From Zygnema cylindricum (taxonomy: Eukaryota; Streptophyta; Zygnematophyceae; Zygnematales; Zygnemataceae), in contig JBBHKE010000045.1 of NCBI GenBank assembly GCA_037447655.1, forward strand, positions 62,001-126,000: a stretch of 64,000 bases of DNA. The letters are read 5' to 3'. Position numbers and translations under genes: made by a program. Positions 1 through 12,479 of the stretch are shown here, piece by piece; position 1 is the first letter of the stretch; every line of letters begins with the position of its first letter. A model generated the notes under the pieces. That model searched no databases, was not told the DNA's origin, and was given only the letters and a program-made list of their open reading frames with translations.

Positions 1-43
1 TCCTCGTACTAATCACTCCTTAACGCCAATAGCGACGGTGTAG
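1..43. mobile_element. Right terminal inverted repeat of a TA-target DNA transposon, cut by the window edge
   Basis: The first 43 bases end in CCAATAGCGACGGTGTAG, which matches the right ends of the TA-flanked elements found many times further on (for example at 17857 and 18570). The rest of the element lies left of the window. It is downstream of the TatD-like gene, whose last exons are also missing. Confidence 0.7.
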
Positions 44-716
44 CAAAGCCCATACACTAGTTTTTCAATAGCGCCCACCGAAACGAAGCTTTTAGCTCAA
101 ATACAAACCCATCGGAGGCAAAACTAAGGTACTCAAAGAGAAAAAAGATGTGGCCCAAATGCCAACCCATCTGATTGTTTTTGGCAGGCTCAGTTGCCAA
201 TTTCCACCCTTATGTTAGTTACACTATTTTTGGTGCAGCGCTATGGACATTATAGAGCTCAATAAATGAACTAAACCTCTTTTTAAATTCCATGTTCTTT
301 TGCGAAACAAGATAAGTGCATAAATGTGGAAAAAAATTGGCAACGTTACTAAGAAGGCTCGATTGTCTTCCACTAACCACGCGGGCCCCTTCAGCTTCCC
401 TTTGGGTGCAGTCTGGCCTGTTTTCTTGTTCAAGGTTCACACTCAAAAAGGATTTAGAGAATAAATGAAACTCGCAATACTTTCACAATATTGCAGTCGC
501 GGAAAGCCCACACATTGAACTTCACAGACAACACCATCTTTGCCAGCTTGTCATTCTCAGTGTACAATCTCTGTATGTCTGTCAACCTCAACCTCTCTCT
601 CACAACTTTTCCAGACAAAAACAAAACGGAAATATTTTATAGCGAAGTCCATAAACCTGGATCCGTAGGCCTATGAAACCCAAATGATCCATTTATAGGC
701 GGCATTATTCACCAAC
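44..716. other. No assignable gene; expected position of missing TatD exons
   Basis: The conserved C-terminal TatD motifs (NGCSLKT, ETDSPY, NEPC) were looked for on the minus strand here and not found. A minus-strand open stretch at about 470-600 reads without stops but matches no family I recognise. The missing exons are either left of the window or lost. Confidence 0.4.
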
Positions 717-3312
717 CTATGAAAAGCTGCTCGAAGGCCAGCACTTTCTCACAGTCTTCCGCGGATCCAGTGAATGAATGGACAACGCCTGCGCTGAACC
801 TGTCCACAAGGTGCAATTCACAACGGTTAGCCCTCCATCTGTCCCATTTGCCTGCTCCTTATTCAAAGTAAGCATTTGTCTCTTTATAAATTCCTCTCCC
901 GTTGCTACCCCCGACTTCACCCACACAAAAGGACCTGCATGAGGTACCAATTAACCACAGGTCAATAAGGAAGTCAACCCTCACAAGGGTTATATTTTCC
1001 TTCCTGTTTGTACGTTTCCTACCTTAGCTTGTTCCTCTCCACGATTGCCAAAAAGTCATCGGTGGCTGCACGCATGTGAAGGAACATAGGCAGCTTTGTC
1101 GCTTCTGCTACTTCAAATTGCCGTTCAAACCATCTGCTCCCATCCTGCACTACCCTATCAACCATTGTTCAGCTCTCCTCAAGACTCAATACTACGGCCT
1201 TGTATCGAGCTTGCAATCTTATAGAGCCCCAGACAGTTGCCGGAAAATGGCTCGTATGGTATCCACGTGTGGACACCTACATGGAAAATGGGCAAAGCGG
1301 CAGCTTGCTGAAAACAGAGGTGCCATAAAGCTAACCAGCATGTTAATAAAGACTCCTTTCTCCACTACAAAGAAACAACAAAGAGAATGAATGCAATGAG
1401 TACAGTAAGTCCTGCAAAAACATTACTAAAAAAGCATAAATCTATAATTATGAAGCTTACCTCCGTTGGACATCAGCTCCACAGAAATGTAGACGATCAT
1501 AATCAAGTCCACACTCCCCAATGGCCACCACCTGCACCCCCCTAAAGCCAACTTTAAGCAACTAGTCGAGTCTGTTTCTACACAACTCCAGTCCTGTCCC
1601 GCATCAGAAGAGTAGTCTGACTATGACTTAATCGAAAACCGACCTTGCCTCGTGCAGCCCCCTCCTTCGCCAGATCTTTAAGTTCCTTTAGATATCCCTC
1701 GGGATCAGGGCTTGATTCTAGTTCCTATTCCAGCCAAGGCCCAACAAGACAAAACAAAATCTCAAACTTTGAACACCCTTCTGCATTCTGTCAACCGCCA
1801 GCCATAAAGTATGAATGAGGACTGCCCAACTTGTTGAGAACACTCTGCCAAGTCCAAACAACTGGATTGTTAGTTGATTCTTGTAATTTGAAGCCACATT
1901 GTCAATGATAACTTCAATTTCAGAACAGAAGACTGCAATAACGACTCTTGTGAACACAAGCAGATGTGCATCCTGTCGCTATGGGAACACTGCAGAAAGT
2001 GTGATAAACGAAGTACAAAAAGTTACAATCATTGTTTTGATCGGTGCAAGATGGAATAAAAGGAGGAGTTGAGTTAACCTTGTCTATTGCATGGGTAAAG
2101 GTCATTTCGGAGCCACGAAAATTCCTTTTTATTCCACATACAAAAAGCAGAGCAAGTTTCAAAAGTGTAGCGACACAAATAAACTCTTTTCTGTGAACAT
2201 TACCAGTAAACAAATCAAGAGCATCTGGGACACAAAAAGTAGCTAGCAAATCAAGCAAGCAGGTGGACAACTCACCATGCATCGAGTTGGATGCACTCCC
2301 ACAGTGCAAAAGAGACGTGCTGTTGCCTTCAAGAAAGCACAAACAGAAAAGTCAGGGATATACCAGTCAATCTTCGCAGAAACAATAAGACTTAAACAGC
2401 ATAATCAGCATGCATTGACAGAATAATCTCTTTTTCTCAGAAATTATTCTTCTGACTGGATAACTTATACGGCATTGTCTGAGAACTGATGGACTTGTCG
2501 TCATAAGACAAATTCAAAGAGACAAGGACTCACCGTCAGTGTCTGCTAATGCCAAAGCCTCCCGTGACTCCTTTAAACTGCCTCCAGTCACCTGTTACAG
2601 CATAATATCGTATGAATTAGTTCCTCATAGTGGTGGATTGGTTTTAATGTGAGTATATGCTTTCGATTTTAAACCCAGCTCATACATGTTTAATTGATGA
2701 ACAATGTACAATAGTCACTGTTGACTCGGACAAGACTGAACAGTATTTCCAGATGAGAACCGCACATACAATAATGCGTTGTACGCCTGCCTCCCAAGCT
2801 CGTGTCAAAACTGCTCCAATGTCTGGAGGATGCACTTGCTTGCCATTGTAAATGCCTTTGAACATGTCATCTGCATGTGACCATGAATTGCGTAAGCATT
2901 GACGCTAGAGAATGTTTCAAAATTGGCAACGAAAAATCCCAATATTCTGACCACAATATAAACATTGTTCTCGGGCTTCACTCGCGATTACTGAATAATA
3001 AGCTACATGATACCAATTGATATACCCGAAAGGATCCAAACGACAGAGGCTCAGTAATTGAGGCTTTAGCATCAATATACGCCGAATTGATTCGCTTATT
3101 CATAGTTTCTTGCAGAAATTCTCAAACTGGAGAAGCTGCCCACCTGTCAAGTTGGCAGCAATTTCTGCACGCAAAAAAAAAAAACAATCCATCAGCCAAA
3201 ACAAAAAAGTGTCACTACGAACAAAAAATAAAGTCTCACGAATGCAGCGAGCATGAGGAAACATAGGCAACGAGGAGGCACCAATGAACTTTAAAGGAAC
3301 TCTGTTCGCCAT
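717..3312 (-). CDS. TatD-family metal-dependent deoxyribonuclease (TATDN1-like), C-terminus missing
   Basis: Nine minus-strand exons join in phase: 3240-3312, 3144-3164, 2770-2870, 2534-2591, 2276-2319, 1644-1724, 1461-1531, 1023-1133 and 717-799, giving 214 codons plus one base from an ATG at 3312. All introns are GT-AG. Conserved blocks appear in order: IAANLTDDMFKGIYNGKQ, RIIVTGGSLKESREAL, LFCTVGVHPTRC, VVAIGECGLDYDRLHFC, ATKLPMFLHMRAA and GVVHSFTGSAED. The metal-site residues Glu (GECGLDY) and His (FLHMR, VVHSFTG) are present. The family is a TIM-barrel metal-dependent nuclease tied to DNA turnover, usually about 290-330 residues. The last third, with the final catalytic Asp (ETDSPY in homologues), was not found. 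The first ~24 residues look less conserved than the rest. The gene faces left and its promoter side is the 3.3-7.8 kb interval. Confidence 0.9.
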
Positions 3313-6300
3313 AGCTCCTGCGGTAGTATCACCTCCCGCTGTCGCCCACCAAAAACCAAAAACTTCACTAAAACATTAACCAAAAATTCGAAAGTATTAA
3401 CGAGACGAGAGGTAATGTATGCACCTATTTTCTATAGAGTGCGAGCATTCGTACGGACGTCGCACGAAATCAGCATACACGCCCGAAACATCCCCATTCC
3501 GTTGAGCTCCGTTCCAGTTGAGACCATCCCTGTTTCCATCGACCAGTTCCGACATTTTGTTGAATGGGGAGTGTCGTTCAGTTCAAAAAATTCAAAGTTT
3601 ACAAACTGCAAAACCGCTGTTCGTTCAGGGTTCAGACCCTAAGTTATCTCAACTGTTAGATGCTTGCAGTGTGCTATAAAGCTTGCGGCAAACTCACTAT
3701 GTTATACTTGTGGTTTATTGCTCAACTTGCTTCTCGTTGTCGTCGAGAATCCGCTAGATAGTACTAGTTTTTCTTAATCAGATGGCTTTGACCCCTGTGA
3801 AGCAGATCCCTGCCAAAATGCAACCCCGCTGTAAAGCGGAAGCCACCTTAAGTGAATGGTGTGGTGCTTTTGCAGGCGAGGTGTTCTCAGGATTGTTCCT
3901 AATAATTGGTGAATGAAATGGCTGTACGGCGCTATGTACTGCTGCTCGCTTCACGCACTTCATCGTGGACATATGGAGCTAATACTCAGACTTCGGACAG
4001 AATTTGAAGTATTTGATCTGTTCTTGGAAGCCTGTCGGTGGCTAAATCAAATGGAAGATTAATTCCGAGGCTTCTCGAGAGTATATTATTTCATCCAGGA
4101 ATCTCGTGTGTTTCACAGGTATGCGTCAATGGAGCTACTCGTACAGGCTAGATTTGTCTAGGGCTTTTTTTGATCCTTTCTTTTTCACTGGCTTGTTTGT
4201 TTTTTTCCTTATTCGATTCGTTTCTGATTGTAGGTCCGAACCTATGTGTACGCTCGTTGTTCAGGTGACGTGAACCATGTCTTTCGCTGTCAGTGTTCTT
4301 GACCGTCATTCTTTGCGAAATTGTAAATGATTGTGTAACTTTCTCTGCGATGATAAAACAAGATGACGAGACCGAGCGTTAGCAATACATCAGGCTCTTC
4401 AACTTGCTGGTGGAGCGTTCTGCTTTCTCCCGTGAGTGTGAGGAGTTTTGAATATTGCTGCTGGACCTGTTCCAGTGCGATGACGTCGAAACGAGGCATT
4501 TGTCTGAGAGAAAATTCAATTTTAATTTAAACGCATGTCGGAAGTGTTGTAATAGTTGATGTCTGTCAGTCATTTTGTAATACTGTAAGGACATTTTGGG
4601 ATAATAGCAGCTTGTATGATGAAACAACAGAAATCACGACGGTCATCAGAGCTTTAAGCTGGGCTGATAAAGTCTAATGTCTCTTCTGATAAGCTGCTTT
4701 TCTCTAATGGATCCATTCTATCATTTTTGTCAATGCTTGTTTATTTCCACTTCCAGTTGCCAAATACTTATGTTTCTATCTGTTTTTTATAATCTATCAT
4801 TGAATAATGGCTTTCGGAGGTCTCTCAAACTTTTACAGATCCGACCTTATCTGTTTATGTAGCCTTTAACTATTATCTTTGTGGCTGGAATTCTTGTGGA
4901 TTGTTAATCATTTTTAATGAGGGCCCTATGATGTATTAATCTTTGAGAACTGATACCCACCCTTTCTAGGGTGGTAATGTGGACAAATTTCCGCTTAGTA
5001 CCTGAGGGCTTTCATGGTTGAGAGTTATGCTATGTGTTCATAGCAGTAACATTGTCTTTTCAGCTTTTTTAATATACATAGCATCCAAGTATTTTTAGCT
5101 GCTTCTACTTAGCGACTCCCTTTATTTGGTGATGCAGATTCTGGACTCGTTTTCAGGATGGTACTTCACAAGCTCAGTTTTGAACAACGTTGATGATGCG
5201 GATTTTGGATTTGATGGAGGTGATCAATAAGTTTGCCCCAGTTGTCTTTTCAGGCTGTCCATGTAAATTTTAGACGAGGTGAAGGAATTCCAGTTTGAAC
5301 TGCGACAAGACTTTCGGATTTTCTTCACATGGTTTGTACACCTGTGATTTGACTCGAGGTCGAATTTTAGTCAACCTTCGATATAGGCTCACTTTGTATA
5401 GGCTAATTTACTGCACACTTTCGTGACATCAGGCGTTTAGTGCTTTTGACTTAAATAGTATTTCTCAGTTGAAGTATCAATGCTGCATTTTATTACAGGC
5501 TATGTATTGCTAATTTAATTTCTAAGCTAATACTGCAACTGTGTGCTAGAAGTGTTTTTTTATGCCCATATTGTTCCATGGTTCTGTATTGATGCTAATA
5601 AGTTGCTGTTACATATCCATCATCCTAACCAGTCAATTGATTGTTTGTCTTGTCCACTTGTACAAGTGGGTTTGAAAAACTAATGTTTGTCACGTATCTT
5701 TTTGGTACTCTTTTGACATTGCGTTTGAAGATAAGAGAGCAGAAAAAATATGTTCTATATGATGGTAAGTGTTTGTTGTCCACATGATTGATGTTAATTG
5801 GTCCTCTTCATGCATTGAGAAATGTAGAGGTACTAAAGTGCAGGTTGTATGGACTGTGTTGTTGTGCACTATCATCCTTGAATGGTCTGCTGTAATACTC
5901 TTAAAGCTTTTCATACGGAATCCTATGAAGGTATGCTCCGCATGCTAGTAATGTTATTAATTCTAATTGCTTTTTCTTATTGCAAATGCCGTTCATAATA
6001 ATCCACATCATTTGTCTGAATACATGCTGAAACAGACTATTTATGTTGTAGTGATTAATGGTTTAAATTTTTATCATTGAGGGAAGGTGGGAAAAATAAA
6101 CGATCAAGATATTTTTTCTGTCGCCCGGGTGTATAACAGCTGGTATAATAGCTCCTATTTAGATCTTCACTCTTAATCCCGATTTTAAGTTTTGCTGTTT
6201 GAAATTTTGTGTTTCCAAGATATGTGTACAAAACTGGCTGATCACGGGAGTAGCAGTAAGTTTTTTGACAGATTAGATTGGCAAGCTCTACTATGACCTT

Positions 6301-7782
6301 TTGTATAAATTAGAAGGAATTTACATCTCTGAGCGCTCAAGATAAAGTGGACATGAATGTTTTCGAACAATAATCTTTCTTATGATAATAGTGATAGAAA
6401 ATTTATGGTTATGATAATATCAGCAATGTGCCTGTAAGATCAATAGAGTCGCCTGCCCTGCACATGAATGTTTAGAACAGTTGCGGAATCATGTCAATCT
6501 CTTCTTAGGCTCTGTGACTAATGAAATGAAAATTATTGTTATGAAATTGGGAATATGCGGGAAAAATTCTCAACTTCTCAAACATGAGAAATGAACCTAA
6601 AACTCTAAAGTACACTTGGCGCCTACATATCTTAAATTTGAAAACTTATTCATGTGTAAAATCCTAGAGAATCACTGATGTAGCTTCGGCTGGATGTTTG
6701 CAACCAAAAACGAAGGATTGGGCAGGTGCAGCAATGGAAGTTACTGCGATTAGAAATCAAATGAGCACATGATGATTTTCCTATTTGCTGATCTAGTAAA
6801 AGATGTGATTTATGAAACTGTAAGGAAAATGACAAAGACATGCTCCAAATGACTAAGTGCACAATGAGTGCTGACTACACGTTTTGCTGGACTTGATGAG
6901 AAAAAGTATGCTGGAAACCTGAACATGTAATAACCTACATCTGGGATACTACCGTGTCACTTAACGATCAACTTCATGTCAACATTTTCACAATTGCAGT
7001 TTAATGTAGAACAATTGCAACATTTACAACAGATTTATTTTTCACAAGAGCCAAATAGGGGGTAGAATTTCTACATATCATGTCCGCAACTTAAACATGA
7101 CAAAACGACCACAACAATGCAACAGGACCAAGAAATTGGCTCACTTGTACGTGAAAAGGTTCAACCAGTCCGAGAGCATCGTTAGGGTTAAATCCACATT
7201 GCAGAACTGTATTTTGCCCAATCCAACATATTGGTTGAAAACTGAAGTCTGTTCATGATACACAAAAATACATGTCAGAATCTTTTAAATCACCCACTTT
7301 AAAACACTATATCAACAAGTGAAATAAGGGGTATGACAAGTTACTGGGAAGTCATTCACATGTACACACAGGAAACTTTTAGAGCTTGATAAAATAGACT
7401 ACACAATTATTTCATTATTGCTTGATCTTCCTTTACCAGGAAACATTCATGATACAAACTTCGTCTTTATAATCAATGAACAGATTTTAAGACCTCAACA
7501 ATGCCAGGTTAGTAGACTGAACATCTTCAGTACATAATTAAACCACTAAACTAGAGTTGCTGATAAAGCTGAAGGTTTTATTCAGAGCGGCAGGGAGCTT
7601 CCTATAGACATTCTGCCACACCATGTCGCAAAAGCATCCACATTGTAAACTAGCAAGCTCAACTTTGAGTTCGCATCAGCTTGAGCCAAATTTAACTGTC
7701 GAGCTTCAGAACTACGCTTATTCTAAAAACCTAAAAAGTACTGCGTGAAGAACCTAAATGAAGACCAATGTGCTTATGCAAA
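3313..7782. other. 4.5 kb without a recognisable gene
   Basis: AT-rich sequence with many stops in all frames. It holds the upstream region of the TatD-like gene and the downstream region of the RING-H2 gene. No conserved protein motif, clear repeat or RNA gene was seen. Confidence 0.5.
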
Positions 7783-9663
7783 CTAGCAGTGCGAAGTTCC
7801 TCCGACACCATCTGAAAGTTGCCCAGATGGACAATATAGAGTAGCTCCTGTTCCACTCCCCGTTTCAACATCATCATCAGCTGGGGAAGGAAGCATTGTA
7901 TCCGTCTCTCTAAAATCTATGCTGTTAGTTACAGTTACAGTTAGCGCATCGCTCTGATCAGTTTCCGTGTGAAGCGCAAGCGTCGAACGACAAACAGGGC
8001 ATGTGGTGTGAGAGTCGAGCCACAAGTCTAAGCAGGCTGCATGGAAAATATGCTTGCAGGCAGGTTGCTTCACACAGTCATTCTGCTCATATTCAATAAG
8101 GCAGACAATACACCTGCAAGTCCAGAAAAATGAGAGCTATCAAAGGCAGAAGGTCGTGGCAAATGAGCCCGGAAGGCTATGAGCTAGATGTCATGTTCAG
8201 AATTGGGACCACACAGTGGTTAAATGGCACAATGGTTACAACAAATGATTATAAAAACTGCTCTGAGATTCTACTAATCCAGCTTGTTTCGCAGGTTTTC
8301 AGATGCAGCACGACATTTGGTCAGAGGTTCCCAAAAGAAAGTTAAACCATGAAGTTTAATGAAAAGCATTAAAAAAAAACACGAGGGGCACGCAGACTGC
8401 CAAAAAAATGCAAGCTCTCCCCCATTTGCTCAGTTTCTACTCAATCTGAAGGAATATGCAACGAAAGTGGGGATTTTGCCCAGTCAGCCAAGAAGGGGGC
8501 CTAGTCCTAGAAATAATAGAAGTCAAACAACAGTTGAACTGCCCTAAGAATTCAACAGACTGACGTGCCAACAAATAGGGGCAAATTACAAGTATATTTC
8601 TCGAGAATTCCTCAAATGAGGATCATTTTTCCATTATTTTGTTCACATTTTCTTTATAATGGCTAAAGCAAGGGAAAAGAGGACTGCAAAGGGTGAAAAA
8701 TAATACTTGGCTATAGACAAAAAGCTACACCAAAAACTAATGCAGAAAAATCGTTTTATGAAGTTCTTTAGCTCGTCAATGGGCTTAAACTTCTGACATG
8801 TCTGAGGCTATTTACGACCCCTTTATTACCACAACTAATGCATATTTCGTGCTGTATCACATATGCCAGCATAATTAAATTAAAACATAAATAAAAAAAA
8901 TCAAGAGACAGTGAAGAATGACTCACTGTGCATCCCCTTCACACAGAGAAATGGATTCGTTAAATTGAAAAGTTGGAATCGCATCCTTAATGGCCTGCTG
9001 CAATCCTTTCTGTGAAAAGGCCACAACCCAGGACGAATGAAAATTAGAGAAAGAGAAGTCTCCTTCACTTTATGTGAAATTTATAGAGAGACAGTGATAC
9101 AAGATTTTGTGGATCTTTCAAAGCGCTAGGCATTTTGCATTGCTTCTATAGCAAACCTACGTCAAAATATGAACAATAAAAGGACACTTGCATGATTAAT
9201 GTAGGAAAATGCCAAATTTGGCCGTAAAACAAAAAATGTTTCCCATCAAAAATTCAGAAAACACCGACACTTTTCTCTCAAGAAACTAAAGCTTTAAAAC
9301 AAATTATGGTGCAAGCTCTCCAAAAGAAAGAGGACTGCTTTCCAGAAAACCTCTACTAGTGAAAATGCTCATACTTCAGGGTGATGTCTGAATTCAACAT
9401 GAAAGAAAAATAACGTGCTTGATCTTTATTTGTGATCCTTATTCGTCAGAAATGAAGTCATATCTTCTATCCACTGGATGCTAAATTATTACCGCTTTTT
9501 CTTCCAATGCTTGCCGAAGGGCAATAACTCGACGAATTCGAGCAATTGTTTGCCTTCTCTGCTGTCTCCTCCGAATACCAGCGGAACAAAGGAGACATAT
9601 TGAGATAGCCACAACAATCAAACCAAGAAGTATAATTCTAGGAAGATCCATTGAAAAGGGCAA
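7783..9663 (-). CDS. ATL-type RING-H2 finger membrane protein (putative E3 ubiquitin ligase)
   Basis: Three minus-strand exons, 9493-9663, 8927-9009 and 7783-8113, join in phase with GT-AG introns to give 194 residues. Residues ~8-27 form one hydrophobic segment (RIILLGLIVVAISICLLCSA), followed by a basic stretch rich in Arg. A GLD-like motif (KGLQQAIKDAIPTFQF) precedes the RING-H2 domain. In that domain the ligands read CIVC, then CKHIFHAAC, then CPVC, that is C-C-C-H-H-C-C-C. This order (membrane segment, GLD-like motif, RING-H2) is that of the plant ATL family, whose members recruit E2 enzymes and ubiquitinate targets at membranes. The tail after the RING is Ser/Thr/Asp-rich and without known motif. 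The ATG at 9663 was chosen because it opens the frame just before the membrane segment; one at 9651 is possible. The target protein cannot be predicted. Confidence 0.87.
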
Positions 9664-10128
9664 TGAAGCCTGTAATCATTGAAGGCTATCATGACAGTCA
9701 AGCCTGCACGATCCAGAAATTTGTAACTTTTGGAGTCACCATGAGAGTTTTCGACCAGGACGACCTAAAGTGACAAAAGGTCACCTTCAAGCAACTGTTT
9801 GAAGCTCCCATGGCATGGGAGTTTCGAGGTAGCGGAAACAGACAGTTCGCCAAAAATATGTGAGAAAGTGCGAACGTTTCATGCGGAGTCCGCACGTTAC
9901 ACAAACGTTTGAAATTTCCCATACGGTACATTCGTACATTACAGTACAGTGATGGAAATTTCATGTGGCCGCAAGAAACGGCGCAGAAAATTTCTAAATG
10001 TGTAATTTCTGCCTCTCCGTTCCGTTTCGGGGCACTCTACATTGCTTGTATACGTGTCGACATTTCAATAGTGAACACAGTGAATTTACGAGGGTTCTCC
10101 TTTTGGTTAGTTTCGGGTTTCTTTAATA
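9664..10128. other. Upstream region of the RING-H2 gene
   Basis: No further coding exon is visible. The interval lies between the ATG of the RING-H2 gene and the transposon cluster that starts at 10129, so it probably holds that gene's promoter and 5' leader. Confidence 0.4.
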
Positions 10129-10567
10129 CACCACCCATCGTTATTAGCGTTAAGGATTGATTAGTGTTAATGTGAAATTATAACTAAAAATACTAATTTA
10201 GATGCAATAAGACGTGGCAGATAGTACACCGTCGATCATATTTAGCGTGTATGTTTTTTTTTCCATTAAAAACATCTTATCTCCGTACACATTTGTCTTA
10301 TTTTCAATTTAAGACCGCCATTCGTAAGCTGAGAATACAACCTTTCAATCGCAACCGTCAGAACCACAATCCGACACGTATGTACGGAGAAAAGATGTTT
10401 TAAGAGACAAAAAAAACATACACGCTAAATACGATCGACGGTGTAGTCTACTTTCTTGAATAGTGTCCCTAATATTTTGTGATTTTTGGCCGAAAAAAGT
10501 TGCGACCGAAGTATTGTTATTGACTTATTGACTTATTACTCTAATTATTTAATAATGATGGGCGGTG
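10129..10567. mobile_element. TA-flanked TIR element, host of a nested MITE
   Basis: The left end reads CACCACCCATCGTTATTAGC and the right end near 10550-10567 reads AATGATGGGCGGTG, its imperfect inverted complement. The element carries a complete MITE at 10227-10443. No coding capacity is visible. Confidence 0.5.
10227..10443. mobile_element. 217-bp foldback MITE, TA target duplication
   Basis: Starts CACCGTCGATC and ends GATCGACGGTG, flanked by TA at 10225-10226 and 10444-10445. Inside, ACATCTTATCTCCGTACAC near the left is mirrored by GTACGGAGAAAAGATGT near the right, so the whole element folds back on itself. Related copies lie at 33095, 47354, 54621, 55080 and 59014. Confidence 0.85.
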
Positions 10568-10954
10568 AGTTTTACTGCACTGCCCCTCGTCATTATAGTG
10601 TAATCGCTAATTTAGTGTTATCAACGCTATTTTTAGCATTGTAGAAATAATAGAAATCGATACTGTTCTGGCACTTAGCGCCAAATTGTGTCGACTTTGT
10701 ACCCTGAACGCTGAGCTGGCCGAACTCTTTCTCAATTGTGAATGTCGTATTCTGACAGCATCTGCCGGGTAAGATACTTACGGGTTTGGAAATCGTACGA
10801 ATACGAATCGTACGAATATATAAAATAATTGAGTTAATTTAGCAGTTTTGTAGGTTAAATTACGCTATTTTATGGTTTAAATTAAGTATTCTACTATTCT
10901 TCCAAATTACCGTAAAAGCCCACACTGAATTTTCCCGCTATTTCCGACGCATAA

Positions 10955-12117
10955 GGGTGGCCTTCCATTATGAGCTTCAATAATTGTACGGAAAAGTTTA
11001 CTGGAGGGCGTGCCTTCCATTAGGTCGCGCCAAGTAAACCACTTTTTATTTGCGTGGCTCATTCTGGTTGGCTATTTGCGTGGCTCATTCTGGTTGGCAA
11101 CACGTAAGCTAATATTCGATTCTTAAAATCTTGAAAGAATCTTCGAATGCAATGTCTGAACGCAATATCTGTACGAGCGGAGGTAATATCTGTACCATCG
11201 GAAGTAATTAATGACTCGTACAGAGGGCATTTATAATGTACACCGTGAATCGTAATTAGAGTAAATAACGCTAATTCGGTCGCCCTAAATTCGACTCTAT
11301 CACGTTAAATAGAGTAGATGATTCTAAATTTTTCATTATACTATTTAAGGTACTTTTTGAATGAGCGCTAATAACTCTAATACAGTGCATTTTAACTAGT
11401 GTGGCGTACGGTCGGTGTCTGACCGTGCAAAATTGTACTTTATTAAGTAAAAAAGTACAAAAAATGATTTAATACAGGCCGTTATCATGTACTTGCGTTT
11501 TAACAAACCACGTAGTGCAAACGTCCATAGTGACGATAAAATGTACGTTTTGTCAGATTCTGTACGAATACCTAATTTACAATAGAGATATTCAGCGAGT
11601 CAAATTAGATTACTTAAATAAATTAGAGTAAATTCCTTTTTGAAGAAGTTCTATCACACAAATTAGAGTTCATAACTTTAATTATTTTTTTCTCTTTTTT
11701 TACTCTAATTTTTTATTTACTCTACTTACGATTCGCGGTGTACTACCCAAAATTTCAAAACGGAACGACAAAAAGGCGGCGGCAAACTTTGATGGTAGGA
11801 GCGTGACAAGATAATTTTGGCGGATTCGCAGCCACCCTGGCGGAAGGCACATAGCCCTTGCGACGTGTACGTACATACGCGCGCGCTCATCGTGGATTTT
11901 TTTATCCTTTTCCACGCGGCCCATTTTTACGCGTTCAGTCTCTGAGAAGTGTCCTCCCCTATGCACGGTCGTCAAAGACTGTAAGGTTGGTGACGTGGCG
12001 AATCAGATAAAAAGTATAACTACATCCGACGGTCATAGTTTACGCCTACAACCCTGGACAGTTTTACGTAATGATGTTTTCCTTGAAAAAAAAGGGTACG
12101 GACATACGGGTGAAAAT
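10955..12117. mobile_element. Copy of the GGGTGGNCTTCCATTA element family, interrupted by a 500-bp insert
   Basis: The left end GGGTGGCCTTCCATTA at 10955 matches the left end of the complete copy at 37610-38301. Homology resumes after the insert at 11241-11740 and runs to about 12100. The right terminal repeat is not recognisable. Short open frames on its minus strand are shared with the other copy but look like chance frames. Confidence 0.65.
11241..11740. mobile_element. 500-bp TIR element with TA duplication, proved by an empty site
   Basis: It begins CACCGTGAATCGTAATTAG and ends ACGATTCGCGGTG, with TA at 11239-11240 and 11741-11742. The homologous uninterrupted sequence near 37875 reads aatgTActacc, so this is a clean TA-target insertion. 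The centre carries a palindromic GTACGGTC...GACCG motif found in several sibling elements. Confidence 0.9.
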
Positions 12118-12224
12118 TCCGCCCGACTTTCATTTCCATTCCCCATCCATTCATTTTCCATTCTTTATTTTCACATGGTACATTGTCAGATAGTTATTTT
12201 GGCCTTCAGTCCACCCAGTTCATT

Positions 12225-12440
12225 CCATTCTTTCTTTCTTCCTTTCCTTCTTCCATTCCATTTCCTCTTTCCCTCCTCTCCTCCCTCCTCCTCCCTCCCT
12301 CCTCCTCCTCTCCTCCTCCCTCCTCCTCTCCTCCTCCTCCCTCCCTCCCTCCTCCCTCCTCCCTCCTCTCTCCTCCCCCCTCCTCCCTCTCTCTCCTTCC
12401 TCCTTCCTCCTTCCTCCCCTTCCTCCTTCCTCCTCCTCCC
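12225..12440. repeat. TCC/TTCC-rich low-complexity tract
   Basis: About 215 bases of nearly pure pyrimidine on the plus strand (TCC, CTCCC and TTCC units). Open frames across it are compositional and are not called as genes. Confidence 0.9.
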
Positions 12441-12479
12441 AAGTGTTGCGTCACATACTAATATAGAATCCAAGTAACA

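Noticed and set aside
470-600. Minus-strand open stretch (RLRLTDIQRLYTENDKLAKM) as a TatD exon or separate gene
   Set aside because: It does not match the expected TatD sequence, splice sites are ambiguous, and no family was recognised.
11700-11975. Minus-strand frame ending in LPSKFAAAFLSFRFEI, shared with 37847-38050
   Set aside because: It overlaps two nested transposons; the shared part is simply homologous transposon sequence and the frame's ends differ.
11995-12477. Plus-strand 160-codon frame over the TCC tract
   Set aside because: Ser/Pro/Leu-only composition over a microsatellite; its start lies in a transposon copy.
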